A stretch of 64,000 nt of DNA from contig NC_060059.1 in assembly GCF_020283565.1 (NCBI RefSeq), positions 8,067,501 through 8,131,500 of the forward strand, written 5' to 3'. Made by a program: the position numbers and the translations under genes. The DNA comes from Trifolium pratense. Taxonomy: Eukaryota; Streptophyta; Magnoliopsida; Fabales; Fabaceae. Below, in pieces: positions 31,195 through 43,300 of this stretch. Under the pieces are notes generated by a model. It was not told where the DNA came from, searched no databases, and worked only from the letters and a program-made list of their open reading frames with translations. Numbering within the stretch: position 1 is the stretch's first letter; each line of letters opens with the position of its first letter.

Positions 31195-31768
31195 TAGGGT
31201 TGGGAACAGGCCAGGCCAGACCTTGATAGGCCTGAGCCTGGCCTACAATTTTTCTTCAGGCCTGAGCCTGGCCTACGGCCTATCAAATGTTATTTATTTT
31301 GGCCTGACCTGAGCCTTTTTAAAGTCTGGCCTGACCTTGTAGCCTATTTAAAAGCTGTGTTACATAAATGTCTCTATGTAGTCTTTTTAAATAGGCTAAA
31401 CATGCCTTAAAAGTCTATTTCACATTTAAATTTTTATAATTTCTTAACATTAAAAAAAAACTAATAAAATGATTAGCACAATAATTAAAAGTTAATAAAA
31501 TAACAAATATGATTAAATAATAATATATTTTTTCTTTGGCAAAAAAAAGATAAATAATAATATTATATAAATAATAATAATTAAATATAAACAGGCTGGT
31601 CTATCAGGCTTTGTAGACTTTTTTAGAAGCATGAGTCTGACCTATTTATGTAAACAGACTTTTTCAAAGCCTAAACCTGACATTTTTAATAAACAGGCCA
31701 GGCCAGGCCAGACTTACACAGGCCAGGCCGAAGGCGCCTATAAGCCGTCTGGCCTATTACCAACCCTA
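31195..31768. mobile_element. 574-bp hAT-type MITE, family G, copy 2 (inverted relative to copy 1)
   Basis: Termini TAGGGTTGGGAACAGGCC and, inverted, TAGGGTTGGTAATAGGCC, with a perfect 8-bp duplication TGTGTAAT (31187-31194, 31769-31776). The arm with GGCGCCTTCGGCCTGG is at the right here and at the left in copy 1, so the two copies are in opposite orientation. Confidence 0.88.
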
Positions 31769-32326
31769 TGTGTAATTTTAGGCATTAAATGTAGGTTACA
31801 AGTACCATTATGTTCATCTCAAAGAAAATATGGAACACGTGAATCTTAAATTGAAATATAATGTGTACAAAGCAAAATTTGTCTAGTAAATTTTATGTTT
31901 CAGCATCAATATCTTAGAAATTCTAAGTAAAATCATCTAAAGTAATGCTAATCATACTTTATTAGAAAAAGGAAAATTTTAAGAAAAAAGAAAGTTAAGA
32001 ACCCTGTTAAATATAATACCATAGGGTCAAAAGAAATGACACACTCCATTTGAGTGATACCCACAAATTTACACTCTTTGTTGCAGAAAAGAGGGAGATA
32101 TTATTATACGAGGGTTATGATTTGGTTCACCACTAATCTTAAAAAAAATATGTGAAAGATTTATTAATTCTAGAAGCACTTCATCAAGATTTGTAATGGA
32201 AATTACAAGTAATAAGCACATGTTTGGATTGAAATTAAATTTAGTGAAATTAGAGTGACACCTAATTTTGTAAAAATTTAATAGTATAGTTTTTATCAAA
32301 ATTATAATGACTCGCTATACTTCTTC

Positions 32327-32910
32327 TGTTACGTCACGAGGGGGCAACCGGAAGATCATTCACATTGGATTTAAGAACAACTCTATAAGTAAGTTGAACA
32401 TCACACTCTTACCTAAAACCTTAAGGTGTTGGGTTTATGAGTTCACTCACTTATAAAGTGTTCAACCTCCACTTTTCTAAACAATGTCGGACTTAACTCA
32501 CACTTGCCACAACAATCTTCCCCTCAAGTGTGAGTCCTTCAATTCATCATGTTCCCCCTCAGGCGGAAGCTTTCTTTCATCAACACACTTGTACTTGTAC
32601 TTGTACTGCCATTGCTGTGCTCAATGGAACCCGCCGCATGACCACCTTTGTCAGGAAGACTTTCGATACAAGGAGCCGGTCGAACCCTTCGTCGAACCAT
32701 AAGCTCTGATACCACTGTTGGGTCACGAGGGCTCAAGAACATCCGAAATTGATTATCCACACTGGACTCAAGAACAACTCTACAAGTGAATTGAACACCA
32801 TATTTTAACCTAAAACCTTAAGATATTAGGTTTATGGGTCATCTCACTTAATTTTCAACATCTATTTTTTCAACCGACGTGAGACTCAATTCACGATTAA
32901 AATACCAACA
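32327..32910 (-). mobile_element. TRIM retrotransposon, family C (older)
   Basis: Diverged LTRs at 32327-32514 (TGTTACGTCACGAG...GCCACAACA) and 32717-32910 (TGTTGGGTCACGAG...ATACCAACA). They share AAGAACAACTCTA, CCTAAAACCTTAAG and a cold-spot of indels. The PBS complement GCTCTGATACCA is at 32704-32715. No clean target duplication is seen. ATCTCCCCGTTACCC after the right LTR resembles the internal start after the left LTR (ATCTTCCCCTC), so it may be a relic of a longer LTR array. Confidence 0.75.
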
Positions 32911-33595
32911 ATCTCCCCGTTACCCAATACTTCTAAACTCATTTGTTAATCCAAACATATATATTCGAGTAACTCAAACTCAAGCCTATGTTTTTGTTTG
33001 GTTAATTTATACTAAATTATTGGAAGCTTTTGACATATACAAAGAGAGATATGGTAGCTCAACAACTTGTTCTTATCAAACATCATCCACAAAAAAGCCA
33101 TCACTAAAATCTTAGGGAATCTAATTCATTTACAAATAAAAATGCATAGAAAATAAAAATATAAAAAAAAAAAAGTCAAATCAATAATTTTGGCAGTATC
33201 TTTCCACCGTGGTCCTATACATTATTCCCACATGGGATCATGTAAATTTCACTCATAGTATGATGCATCTCATGACATACAGCAAATAGCATATATTGTA
33301 TTCAGAGATTTAGGTGTCTAATTCCACAAATATCCAAAAAAACAAAATTATTAAAATTTTAAATGTTAAATAAAGACAAACACTGCTTCCTATACTTGTA
33401 ATAATATATTACAATAATAATACCTTAAAAGGTTTCCAATGACATACTTGTCTTTACATACCATAATTTAGTAACATGTAGTAACAAAGATCAAGGTTTA
33501 ATTAAAAAAGTTATAAAAAAAAGTTAAAAAAAAATACCTTTTCTAGTAAGAACATGAAGACAAGTACATTTTTTGAATCACTTATTGGAATAATC
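32911..33595. other. intergenic / 3' flank of the DUF688-like gene
   Basis: AT-rich. The stretch below 33596 holds the 3' UTR of the minus-strand gene; its end cannot be fixed. No other gene is seen. Confidence 0.4.
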
Positions 33596-34246
33596 TCAGA
33601 GGGACCTGCCATTAACTTGTTGATAAGTGCTTCTTCTTGAAGTTGGAAGTAGAACTAAGGATTCAGAAACTGCACAAGTTCTCTTACAAGAACCATAAAG
33701 ACTAATAAATCCAAAACGATCACTAATACTCCTTGAAACTTTAGCTCCATTATTATTATTCCATAAATTGCCACTTGTAATTTCTTCATTATCATCCTTT
33801 GAACATTTAACCATTGCAGCAAAGAAAGGATCATGATCTCTTTGAAAGCTACTTTGAATTGAATTCTTCTTCCAAATCTTGGTATCATTTTCATGATTGA
33901 ACTTTTTAGAAGAGTGTGTAGTAGTAATTGTAGGAGGTGGTAATGGTAAGAGTTTCATGGATGATGAATTTTTATTCTTGTTGGAATTATGTTTCTTTGG
34001 AATTCCAGGTAATTGTTCCCAAGAAAATGGAACACCTGAGAATCTAAGTGGTGAGGCAGGACTAAGAAGAGGATCATCAGGAAAATAGAATGATTCAAGT
34101 GAAGAAGATGAAGGTGAAAGTGATGATGAACATGAGGAGAAAGAGGCCGTCCGGCGTGAAGACGGATACTTTGCGGTTCGGAAGATTTCGCATTGTTTCC
34201 GAACATCTTTGGCATGATGATCACTAAGATTTGTTGAAGAGTCCAT
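33596..34246 (-). CDS. DUF688-like protein with SWE-PGIPK motif
   Basis: Single-exon minus-strand frame. The open frame extends to an upstream ATG at 34318, but MDSSTNLSDHH at 34246 is the better start: the 24 codons before it have 5'-UTR-like composition and a hydrophobic run without family likeness. From 34246 the product has 216 residues. It contains a Ser-rich stretch (residues about 28-53), the family hallmark SGVPFSWEQLPGIPKK (about 70-85), a Pro-rich LPLPPPT segment, an Asn-rich tract, and a C-terminal SISDRFGFISLYGSCKR block. These short plant proteins have no established biochemical function. No membrane segment is visible, and a nuclear or cytosolic regulatory role would be conjecture. 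A TATA-like TATATTAATATG lies around 34370-34385 on the minus strand. Confidence 0.78.
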   Translation of the reverse strand: MDSSTNLSDHHAKDVRKQCEIFRTAKYPSSRRTASFSSCSSSLSPSSSSLESFYFPDDPLLSPASPLRFSGVPFSWEQLPGIPKKHNSNKNKNSSSMKLLPLPPPTITTTHSSKKFNHENDTKIWKKNSIQSSFQRDHDPFFAAMVKCSKDDNEEITSGNLWNNNNGAKVSRSISDRFGFISLYGSCKRTCAVSESLVLLPTSRRSTYQQVNGRSL

Positions 34247-34399
34247 TTTTGTTTGTAGGATGTGAGGAAGAGAGAAAAATATTAGTGTTTGTTTGGTTGG
34301 TAGATCACTTGGTCTCACTTGGTTTTTGTTCTCTATCTATCTATACTACTAGGCCTTTTTCTTTTCTTCACATATTAATATATAAGCTAAGGACATAGA

Positions 34400-35275
34400 G
34401 AATAGAGAAAGACAAGAGCACAAGTCCTACTCTAATACTATTTTGGTTGAATTTGGTACCATACCTCAAACTATTTAGATCTAGGCACGACAAGTTTGTA
34501 TACCAACAGTTTAATTAAGTGTTTATAGCATAAATGTTTATCATATAAATAATAAGTAATAAGTTTTCTTATAAGCTATTTTAAAGAATGGTTAATAAGT
34601 TTTCAGTTCTCATAAATATTTTAAATTTTATTTTTAGGTTGATAAAAAATTTCAATAAGTTTCGGTCTTTCGAATATTTTTAATCCATATTTTTATGTCA
34701 ACCCATATAGTACATTATAATTTTTTTACGATTATAAAAATATTTCTTGCAAAAGTTTAAAGTGACATATACTTTTTATACCTTAAAGTTTTTACTAGAG
34801 ATATATATCATGCCAATTCTCTTGTTGATATTGTATCATTAACATGTTTTCAACACTTGTTCCAACTCCTCAACCATTAGTATAAAAGATCTACCCTTTG
34901 CTCTACTATATAAGACCTATTTCAGAAATTCACAAGAGTTAAAGAAACTAGTTTTGCATTAAATTTATCAATAATATACTAATCTAATCTGATCAGAAGA
35001 GTGACTGCGTCCAACGTTGTTCCGTTCCGACCCCGGTGAAATGGAGGAGGTTGCGTACCTGCAGGTGCTCTGATGCTCAAGTCAGTAAACTGGGTGAAGC
35101 AAGGTTTTCAATGTAATATATATCCCTCATCGTTGGGCCAAGACCCTTGATGCATTAATGACCATCAAGTGGCTACCGGAAAACGACTGGAGAGCCGTGA
35201 AAAGCAGTTAATGTTCATCATTCCGGTAGTCGGCCATTACAATACGCGAGGATAATGTAACCATTGACTTGCAGG
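34400..35275. other. intergenic; unexplained GC-richer stretch 34995-35275
   Basis: 34995-35275 is less AT-rich than its surroundings (GTCCAACGTTGTTCCGTTCC, GACCCCGGTGAAATGGAGG, GTTGGGCCAAGACCC). It continues on the far side of the MITE at 35867-35930, so the MITE interrupted it. It looks like part of an older transposon or LTR; no coding frame is recognised. Confidence 0.4.
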
Positions 35276-35858
35276 CTAGGAAGCACCGACACCTCTATGA
35301 TTAGGTGTGTCGCGGTGTCCGACACGTGTCGGTGTCCGACACTCTTATGACACTCGTCCGACACGTGTCGGATAGCTCATATCGGTGTCGGAAAAAATTC
35401 AATTTTTCCTTTAGTTTGACACTCCTTTAATCGGTGTCCGACACCTGTAAGACACTCGTATGACACGTGTCGGACAAGTGTCCCAAAAAAAATTATTTTT
35501 CTTTGCTTATACTCTCCTTAGGCACGTATTAGACATATCTACAAGAGTTAAAGATGTGTAGAAACAACAATATTGATCAATTAGGGATTGAAGACATTAC
35601 ATTTTGATTACGATATTTTTAGTTTCTTCAATCATAGATGGATAAATAAAGGTAAAATACTATCATATCTTGTTTTAAAACTTTTTTTAAAAAATAACTT
35701 GCTCAAATTAGATTTACATGTATATATTTTGATTCTCAATTTATATGTTTTATAAATATATAGCGGTGTCGGTGTCCTATATTTTTTACATTAGCGGTGT
35801 CGTGGTGTCCGTGTCCGTGTCGTGTCGCGGTGTCCGTGTCGGAGTCCGTGCTTCATAG
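35276..35858. mobile_element. 583-bp hAT-type MITE, GTGTCCG-rich family
   Basis: Ends CTAGGAAGCACCGACAC and, inverted, CTATGAAGCACGGACTC, with a perfect 8-bp duplication CTTGCAGG (35268-35275, 35859-35866). Subterminal regions are dense in GGTGTCCGACACGTGTCGG-type palindromes. It is the longer relative of the 144-bp MITE at 9809. Confidence 0.85.
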
Positions 35859-35930
35859 CTTGCAGGAGGTCTTCGCGGGCTGCTCCTTATTAGGTCCTGC
35901 TCAAAGGTCCAATTAGCGTTTTCCTCAGCT

Positions 35931-37491
35931 TTTGGACTTCTAGGCCCAATCCAGAACATATACACTCTCTTTCCAAAATATAATTCAATTATTTTATGTT
36001 TTTTACCGTAAAATATCATTCAATTATTAAGAAAGATAAATAGTGATATTTTATCATTCTTCAATTAATTATTGGTATTTTTGTGAAAATTTAGTTTACG
36101 CACCATAAACTTTAAAAAACTTTTTATAAAATGATCAACAAAATATTATAAATAGTGGATCTTATATATTGAGACGGAGCTATTAGTTTTTTTTAGTGGT
36201 GGAACAAGAGTGATTGAATCATATTGTCAATAGTACCTTAAAATTTTGGATCGACAACGTAGTATCCTAATGTTGACTACTCCCAAACTCCCCACATCAT
36301 TACGTGTTCTATTATACTTTCATGTTTGATATTTTTTGAAAAAATGAAATGGCGGTGAAAAGGTAACAAAATATTCATTCTAACCAAAAAAACGACCCCA
36401 TAGTATTCATTAGGGGAGAGGTGAAGGGGGGACAAAACATGATAAAATCAATAATGATGGATGTGATAAATCAATGTTTTAAATAGAGAGGTATTAATCT
36501 AAGATGGTTAGGAAGCAATCACATGGTCGTGGCTGGCCAAATTAACAAGAGGAAATGCAGCTACTAATACTCAGAAGGTACATGTACAATTTTAATTGGA
36601 TTTTGAGAACTCAAGTAAAAAAGCTGTCTCTATGAATGTTTGAAAAAATAGGCAACAAATTTCATAAAGAAATACAGTACACATCGAACCACAAATGTAG
36701 TACAGTATGTGTTTGAAGATGTTAAGGGTCAAGTTTTTCACTTTTGTAAAATTTCAGCTTGTCCCATAGTTGAAGTCAAAGGTTTGGGACTTTTAACTAT
36801 TGAAATATTTCTTTCAAATACTTTATTTTATATGGTAGAGTGTAATGGTTCAGTTCCCTTGTATTGGTATATTTTTTTTTTTAATAAGATAACTCAACAC
36901 AAGGTATCTTCCTAGCCTAAGCCCCCACTCCCACCCCAAAAATAAAAAGAGAGTTGTAATTTTGGAAATGTGAATGAAAAAGTGATCAACAAAACTATAT
37001 AAATTTGTTAGAAGTCCCACATTGGCTAGAGATATGATAAAGATAGCCTTTATAAGTGTAGTGCAAATCTCATCTCTTAAACTAGCTTTTGTGGTTGAGT
37101 ATAGGCCTCTGAGATTATTCCGTTGGTGTTAATATAATCCATTTTAGCTTCTTCAAAAAATATATCCTCTTGAAATTCAATAAAAAAACTCCTAAAATGA
37201 TAAAATTTATCTTCATGCCTTCTTAATGTTGGAAAAATCAGACATAGAGAAAATAAAAGAACATGATAAGAACACAAAAGTATAATGTGAAAATTTCAAA
37301 CTAGAGAATAACACTATGTGAAAATTATTATACCACATAATTTTAACTCGGATATAAACTTAAAGAAGTGTTTTTAACGGTGCATCTAAAAACAAAGAAC
37401 TTAGCTCCAGTATATAGTCTTGGTCTTCCCCTTTTTCACCGCATTAAGCAATGTGGAACTTCTTCAATAGCTAATTTTTAACTCATTCTTT
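35931..37491. other. intergenic; LTR-like relic at about 37007-37130
   Basis: Around 37007, TGTTAGAAGTCCCACATTGG followed by CTCATCTCTTAAACTAGC and GTTGAGTATAGGCCT has the sound of a TRIM or copia LTR, but no partner or PBS is seen. The remainder is AT-rich and noncoding. Confidence 0.4.
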
Positions 37492-37655
37492 TGTTTTTTT
37501 TTTTTTTTTGCTTTCACCACCAGTTTAATATGGTTCAGGGGTCAGTTCTGGCATCAAGTGGTTCCAGCCCCCTCTGATCGCAGTTGCGGGGTATGAACCA
37601 TGGTTCTCCCTACCAGGTTCAGTGTCAATCACCACTGGACCAACTAACGATTGGT
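37492..37655 (-). mobile_element. SINE, family S1, intact with 12-bp target duplication
   Basis: On the minus strand: GTTAGTTGGTCCAGTGGTGA (A-box region), GGTTCATACCCCGC in the B-box position, then TGCGATCAGAGGGGGCTG, a GAACTGACCCC block and a poly(A) tail (poly(T) at about 37494-37510 on the plus strand). A perfect 12-bp duplication AACTCATTCTTT flanks it (37480-37491, 37656-37667), proof of retroposition at this site. Confidence 0.85.
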
Positions 37656-37667
37656 AACTCATTCTTT

Positions 37668-40323
37668 ATTTAAGAGACATGGCAATATGAAATTTGACAG
37701 TCAGCCCCAACAATTTATACTCCCACCCCCTTCAAAACACATGAACTACCCAAAATACTCTTTATTTTGACATTTTATTTTTTGGACAATTTATTTTGAC
37801 ATATTAAAAACCATTTTTTTATTATTTTTCAAAAATCACATACCCTCAACATATAAAATTAACAGAAGTTTCAAAAAATAAAAAAATATCTGGAATAAAT
37901 ATTCATACCGAATCTTTCATTTTTTAAATGATTCGGTATAAATTTTTAGAAATTGTTTTGCCTTTGAGTGAGGCATTTTGATGGGGAGGTAGGAGTATAA
38001 ATAAGGAGGATATGAAATAAAATTTTCCTGAAATGATTTGATGTTTAAGCGCAAACCCGCTTTAAACTGATGGGCCTTTTTTTTATGATTGGGGCCTTTA
38101 TTAATTTTGGTATACGGGCCTTTATTAATTAAGCACTTAAATTTAAAACAATGAGAATTTCTTTTCACGCCACCTGTTTTTATCACGTGTCCCCTGCACT
38201 TCAGCGAGGGTGTAAAAACGCAAATTTTTGTAAAATACCGTTCGTCAGACAACAAAAGATCTGTGTGTAAAAATACAATTTTTTGATGTACTTTTTTTTT
38301 TGGAAACATTTGATGTACTTTTCTGTCTAATGTAATTGTTAATTTATTTTACGTTGTAATAAACATTATTTAATGTAATTTTGCTTTCTGTTGTAATGAA
38401 ATCAATAAAAATATTTTTATTCAAATTCAAGTTGCAATGTCTACCTATTATATTGTCTGATTTTTATGTAACAAACTAGTTCGCTAGTCAACCAACAAAA
38501 TCCCCCCAGACTTATTTGCTACTTAACAAGCGAACTGCATCCAGCTCAGAATGCATTCAAAACCGCCTCTTCTGCACATGGATAAGAAATATATATATAA
38601 AAAAATACTCCCCCCCCGATCTTTTTTAAGTGTCGTTTTAGCGTAAAACTTTTCGACCAATGTAGTGGATTGTTGGATTCTTTTTCTAATTCTATCCTAG
38701 TTTAATCCACCATTTACATTTTCTTTCCAAATAAATTTAACATATACGTTCTTCCCCTCTCCATTATATTTTATGAAAAATGTGACCTATATATATAGAA
38801 GTATTTAGCCGACATAGGTTAGATATTGGGCTAACCTCAATTGTCTACACTGCACAAAGATGAATGTTTGCAAATGCGTAAAGGATTGGTGTGACATGTC
38901 ATAGATAGGGTTGGGGAATTTGCATGTTAGACTTCACTACTTCAGTGTTCACATATATATGACTATTGTTGATGGCAGTAATAGGAAGAAATTACCCACC
39001 ATTAAGAGTGAGGAATTCAGACGAAAAAAAACTTGATATAATGGACAAAATATTCATCGGCATTCCTCCACTTAATATGTTTACTATGACATTGGTACCA
39101 ATTTTCGACTACTATTAATAATAACTAATCTTCGTCGGAGACATATAAAGTGAGTTCTTTCTTTTAACCGAATTTTCTCCAAACACATGAATCATAAATT
39201 AAACTCCTAAATATATGTTTAAAGGAACTTAGATTCTTATCACTTAAATTAATTTATTGTCGTTCACAATTATTGAAGGAACTTGGATTAATTTCTTGAT
39301 GCATGTACCATAGCCTCCATAGGTCACTAGAGAGCTAAATTCAACGAATTGGACCTAGCATCCTCAATAAATAGTTGGGCTCAACGACTGGTCTATAATA
39401 GGTATGTGGCCATTGTTAAAGAAATTTCATACTAGTAGTACCTTTATCGTACCCCACGTTTTCACAAATACCATTCACACTTTTTCAAATTTACTTTAAA
39501 AAACTTTGTAAAATAAACAAAACTATTTATAGTACATTTCTTTTATTGAAAATGTGCGCATATATTTTACCATACTATAAACTTGAAGTTTATGGTACAT
39601 GCTTTCTAAAGTATGTACCAGAAACTTTTTAATAATGTGCATATAATATATTTCACTTTTTAAAATTTTAAATTATGAATGTTGGAAAGGTCATTTTAAT
39701 ATAACTTTTTTTACAAATATGCAATTATAATACGCAACACAAGAATTTTAGTGAATTTAAAAATGTGAGTTCCTCGATTAATTTGGAGGAAAGTCCCATA
39801 TACAAAAGCTGATAAATGTGGGACTTGCTAACCTCTTCACCACTACATACAACTTTTTTTTTTAAAAGTATCCACATTGAGAGTCAACCAATCAAGTGAT
39901 TGAGAGAGAAAAAGAAAACATACGCAATTCATTTTATTTATTTTATATATCTTTTAAATAAAATATTTCAGTACTATAAGTTTATTAATTTCATGTCTTA
40001 TCTTAGTTGTAACTTAACATAATGAAACTTTACAGAATTTGTAATCTATTTCAGAATGAATAGCATAAGGATTATATATTGCATATGAAAGAAATTTCTT
40101 TATTTCTTCCCTAAATATTCTGAGTACAGAATGAAACTTACAGAATTTGAATTCAAACCCTTCTTTCTTCACTTCAAATTTTGATGTTAACTATCTAACA
40201 ACTTTACAGAAATTTTCTCATTCTTCAATTATAGTTAGTTCAAATCAACTATAGCCACTCTAGTGTGAAAATTAAGAACTTTATGGTTGCTTGCACTAGA
40301 AGTCAACAAATTGATTCAATTTT
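37668..40323. other. intergenic, no gene recognised
   Basis: AT-rich. A half Stowaway-like end (ACTCC-run then TTTTTTAAGTGTCGTTTTAG) is at about 38607-38645, and an LTR-like phrase (GAAAGTCCCATATACAAAAG, TGTGGGACTTGCTAACCTCT) at about 39770-39830. The last stretch should hold the 3' UTR of the ABCG gene. No frame with family likeness is found. Confidence 0.45.
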
Positions 40324-43300
40324 TCAACTCTTGATGCGCCTCAAACAAAGGTAAGCCACTAATCTGTAAAACACAAACATGAAAAACAACACTCCAATGC
40401 ATCCCATTGCACCAATTTGACCCACCACATCTTCATCAAGAAATTTGCAACTAGCTCCATCAATAGTAATACCTTCATGATTGCAGCCTAATAGATTTGC
40501 TATTTTCTTGCCGTCGCCATATTGAATTCTAGTCAAAAGCCGGTAACTATAGAATGTTGTGGATATATATTTGATCCAAGCAACACAAGATGGTACCTTA
40601 TGGACATAATATCCACCTGTTAAAACAAATGCTAGCATTGTCACTGCTGCAACAGTGGAAGCTTGTTTAGCATCCATAATTGCAGCACCTAAAGCAAGTC
40701 CAAGACCCTGCGACACAAGCACGAATCCGAGAACAACCAACAAAGTCAAGAGAAATGATAACAAATCAGGCTTTAATCCTCCCATCCAATAAGTAATGAT
40801 AAGGAAAACTGTTGGAAGAAGAAGCTCCATTGGTAAGTCACCAACAATTCTAGCCATGAAATAGGATGATAATGTGTACATACCAGAAGCTCTTTCTTTA
40901 ACAAAGATCGCGCGTTCTTGAGGGAATGCGAAAACAGAGTTGAAAGATGGGAATACACCCCAAAAGATTGAAATGAAGAAGAGTAATCCAAGTCTATCTT
41001 GAATGTTCTTATAATCTGAATGCCACCACATTAAACCAGCTAGTAATGCAGCAGCAACAACTTGAAAAACTCTTAGTGTGTTGAATGATTCATATTTTCT
41101 TTCTTTGAGGCTTCTTTGGAGCAGAATATTGAATTGGTAAAACCAATCAAAGATACTGAATCTGTTATTATATGATCTATGTTCTTTTGAAGAGTTGTTT
41201 CTTAAAGGGTTAGACTTAGAGTCTCTTGTTGAAACATTAGCTGTGTCCATGCAAAGTGCTTTCACCTTTGGACCCAATACTGTGTTGTATGAATGAATTA
41301 GATTTTGCTTTATGTTTGGTCTATCTTTCTCACTTACACCATCTGCATGGCAAACACCTACACAATTCAAGATTAAGCTTGATTAATATCACCACCCTTA
41401 AACAACAAAAACGTTCATTCTATTACATAAAGGTTTAGCGGCGCAGTTTTTTGTCTGTCTACCGTCCGTTCATGTCTTAAATATATATGTATAAGACTAA
41501 GTGTTTCTTTTTAAAAAAAAAAAAAATCGGTATCTGGCCATAAGACCGACTAATCTGAGGGGACCAATCTCACCGCCCACTTGCGGGGGGCCAATTTAAA
41601 GCAATTTTTTTTGCTTTGTGTGGACTAGCCCACTGAAATTGGTACCAGAGGGAATCGGATTTGAAATCTAAAGAGGAGTATACTCCAAGGACTCAAGCCA
41701 ACACCACTACACCTCGAGAGGAGTATAAGACTAAACATTATCTGATGTAATTGTATTTTTAACAAGAAAATGTATCTTAGGATTGATTTAAGAGTTCTAA
41801 TTGCATTGAATTTCAAAACAAGTGGAATTCAAGTTTCGTAGTTAACCATTCAACTTGCAAAATTGAAATAAAGAGATAAGGGACCACATCAGATAGAAAG
41901 GAAAGGAAAGGAAAGATTATCTACAAAAAAGTGAGATTGAAGCTTTATATGAAAAATCTTTATCAACAGACCAATTATATGCAACAAAATAAATTATAGA
42001 AAGTGATAGCTGTAGCATCATATGGCAATGGTCCACTAAAACACATAGTATAGCATTTAAATAGCCGAATCTATATATGCAAAAAAAAAAAACATAGGAA
42101 GTACTACAGAATATATAGGTCAAAACAAGGACAAAAACTAATCAAAATTTGTTTAAACTAATCAAAGATTAAGGCATAAACATGGTTAAATATGATAGTG
42201 GAAGTTGTAAAAGCTGACTTATGTGTTAATGTTATGGTGTGTCTCCACTAATATTCATTGGTGGCTAGCACAGGTGATTGGGCCAACATATGCTACTTTC
42301 ATATGCATTAATATATCAATATCAATATATCCATTTATTTACTTTTTAATTCATTATACATCTTTATGCCATCAGACTTCACTTTTGGGGAGAATTGTTT
42401 ATAAGGATGTAAAAGAAACCCAACACGTGTTGCTCTTTAACAGATCCTAAGATAAGAGAGATTCTCAAAAAAAGGAGAAAAAGAAACAAAGTATGGAAAA
42501 TGATGGGCTGGATCATTTTCAAAGAAGTGAAGGTCAAGTTTTTTCCATGTGTAATGATCAATATAAGGAACAAACCTCATGACCATGATTTTGTGTTGAT
42601 CAATCATTTAAAGGAGAATTTAATATCTTTCCCTTTAATTAATGTATTGAAATACTAATGAAAAGTAATTCTAAAATTATATATTAAAGAAAAATTATCA
42701 AAAGTTAACCAATGTTGTAGGTCACACCAAACATCCAAAGTTGTACCAAAAACAAAACATCCAACGTTGGAAAAACAATTAAACATGTTGGTTATGACTC
42801 CAAACTCAACTTTGATACTTCTATAATCTATAATCTATAATACACCTAAAAGCTTAATCTGCCCCTTAGAAACTAAAACTTACAAAAATAACAATAGTCC
42901 CCATTGTGTGTGTCATGTGTGTCACTCTCCCACCAAAAGCAAAATATGTTAAGTTTTAATATAATTTTACTATCATATAAAGTTTTATTTGCATCTTTCT
43001 TTTCTAATAGATGAAATTAATAAAAAAATTATCAATTAAACAAAAAATAAAGCATATGCCAAAATCTAATATAAAAATATCCATCCCCACTTTTATTAGG
43101 TGCTCTTTCCTCTTTTATTTTGTTTTACAGCAAATTTTATGGTTTCTCACGCTATCAATGTCGTCATCATCTCCATTCACCACCAACATAATATTCAAAT
43201 GGACCCAAAGAATCAATGAAAAAAAGTTAAGAGAAATCTTTCAGTGCCAAAGATGTTGAACTCCATATATAAGATAAAAATACCTTGTCAAAGAGCACTT

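Noticed and set aside
33596..34318. longer 240-residue version of the DUF688-like protein
   Set aside because: The extra 24 N-terminal residues look like translated leader and the family core begins after the internal Met at 34246.
37917..38309. 130-codon minus-strand open frame
   Set aside because: Lysine/phenylalanine-rich translation of AT-rich DNA, no conserved motif, no splice partners and no flanking gene structure.
42424..42429. CACGTG G-box in the ABCG intron as a regulatory site
   Set aside because: A single six-base palindrome more than 4 kb from the start and within repeat-rich intron. No supporting context.
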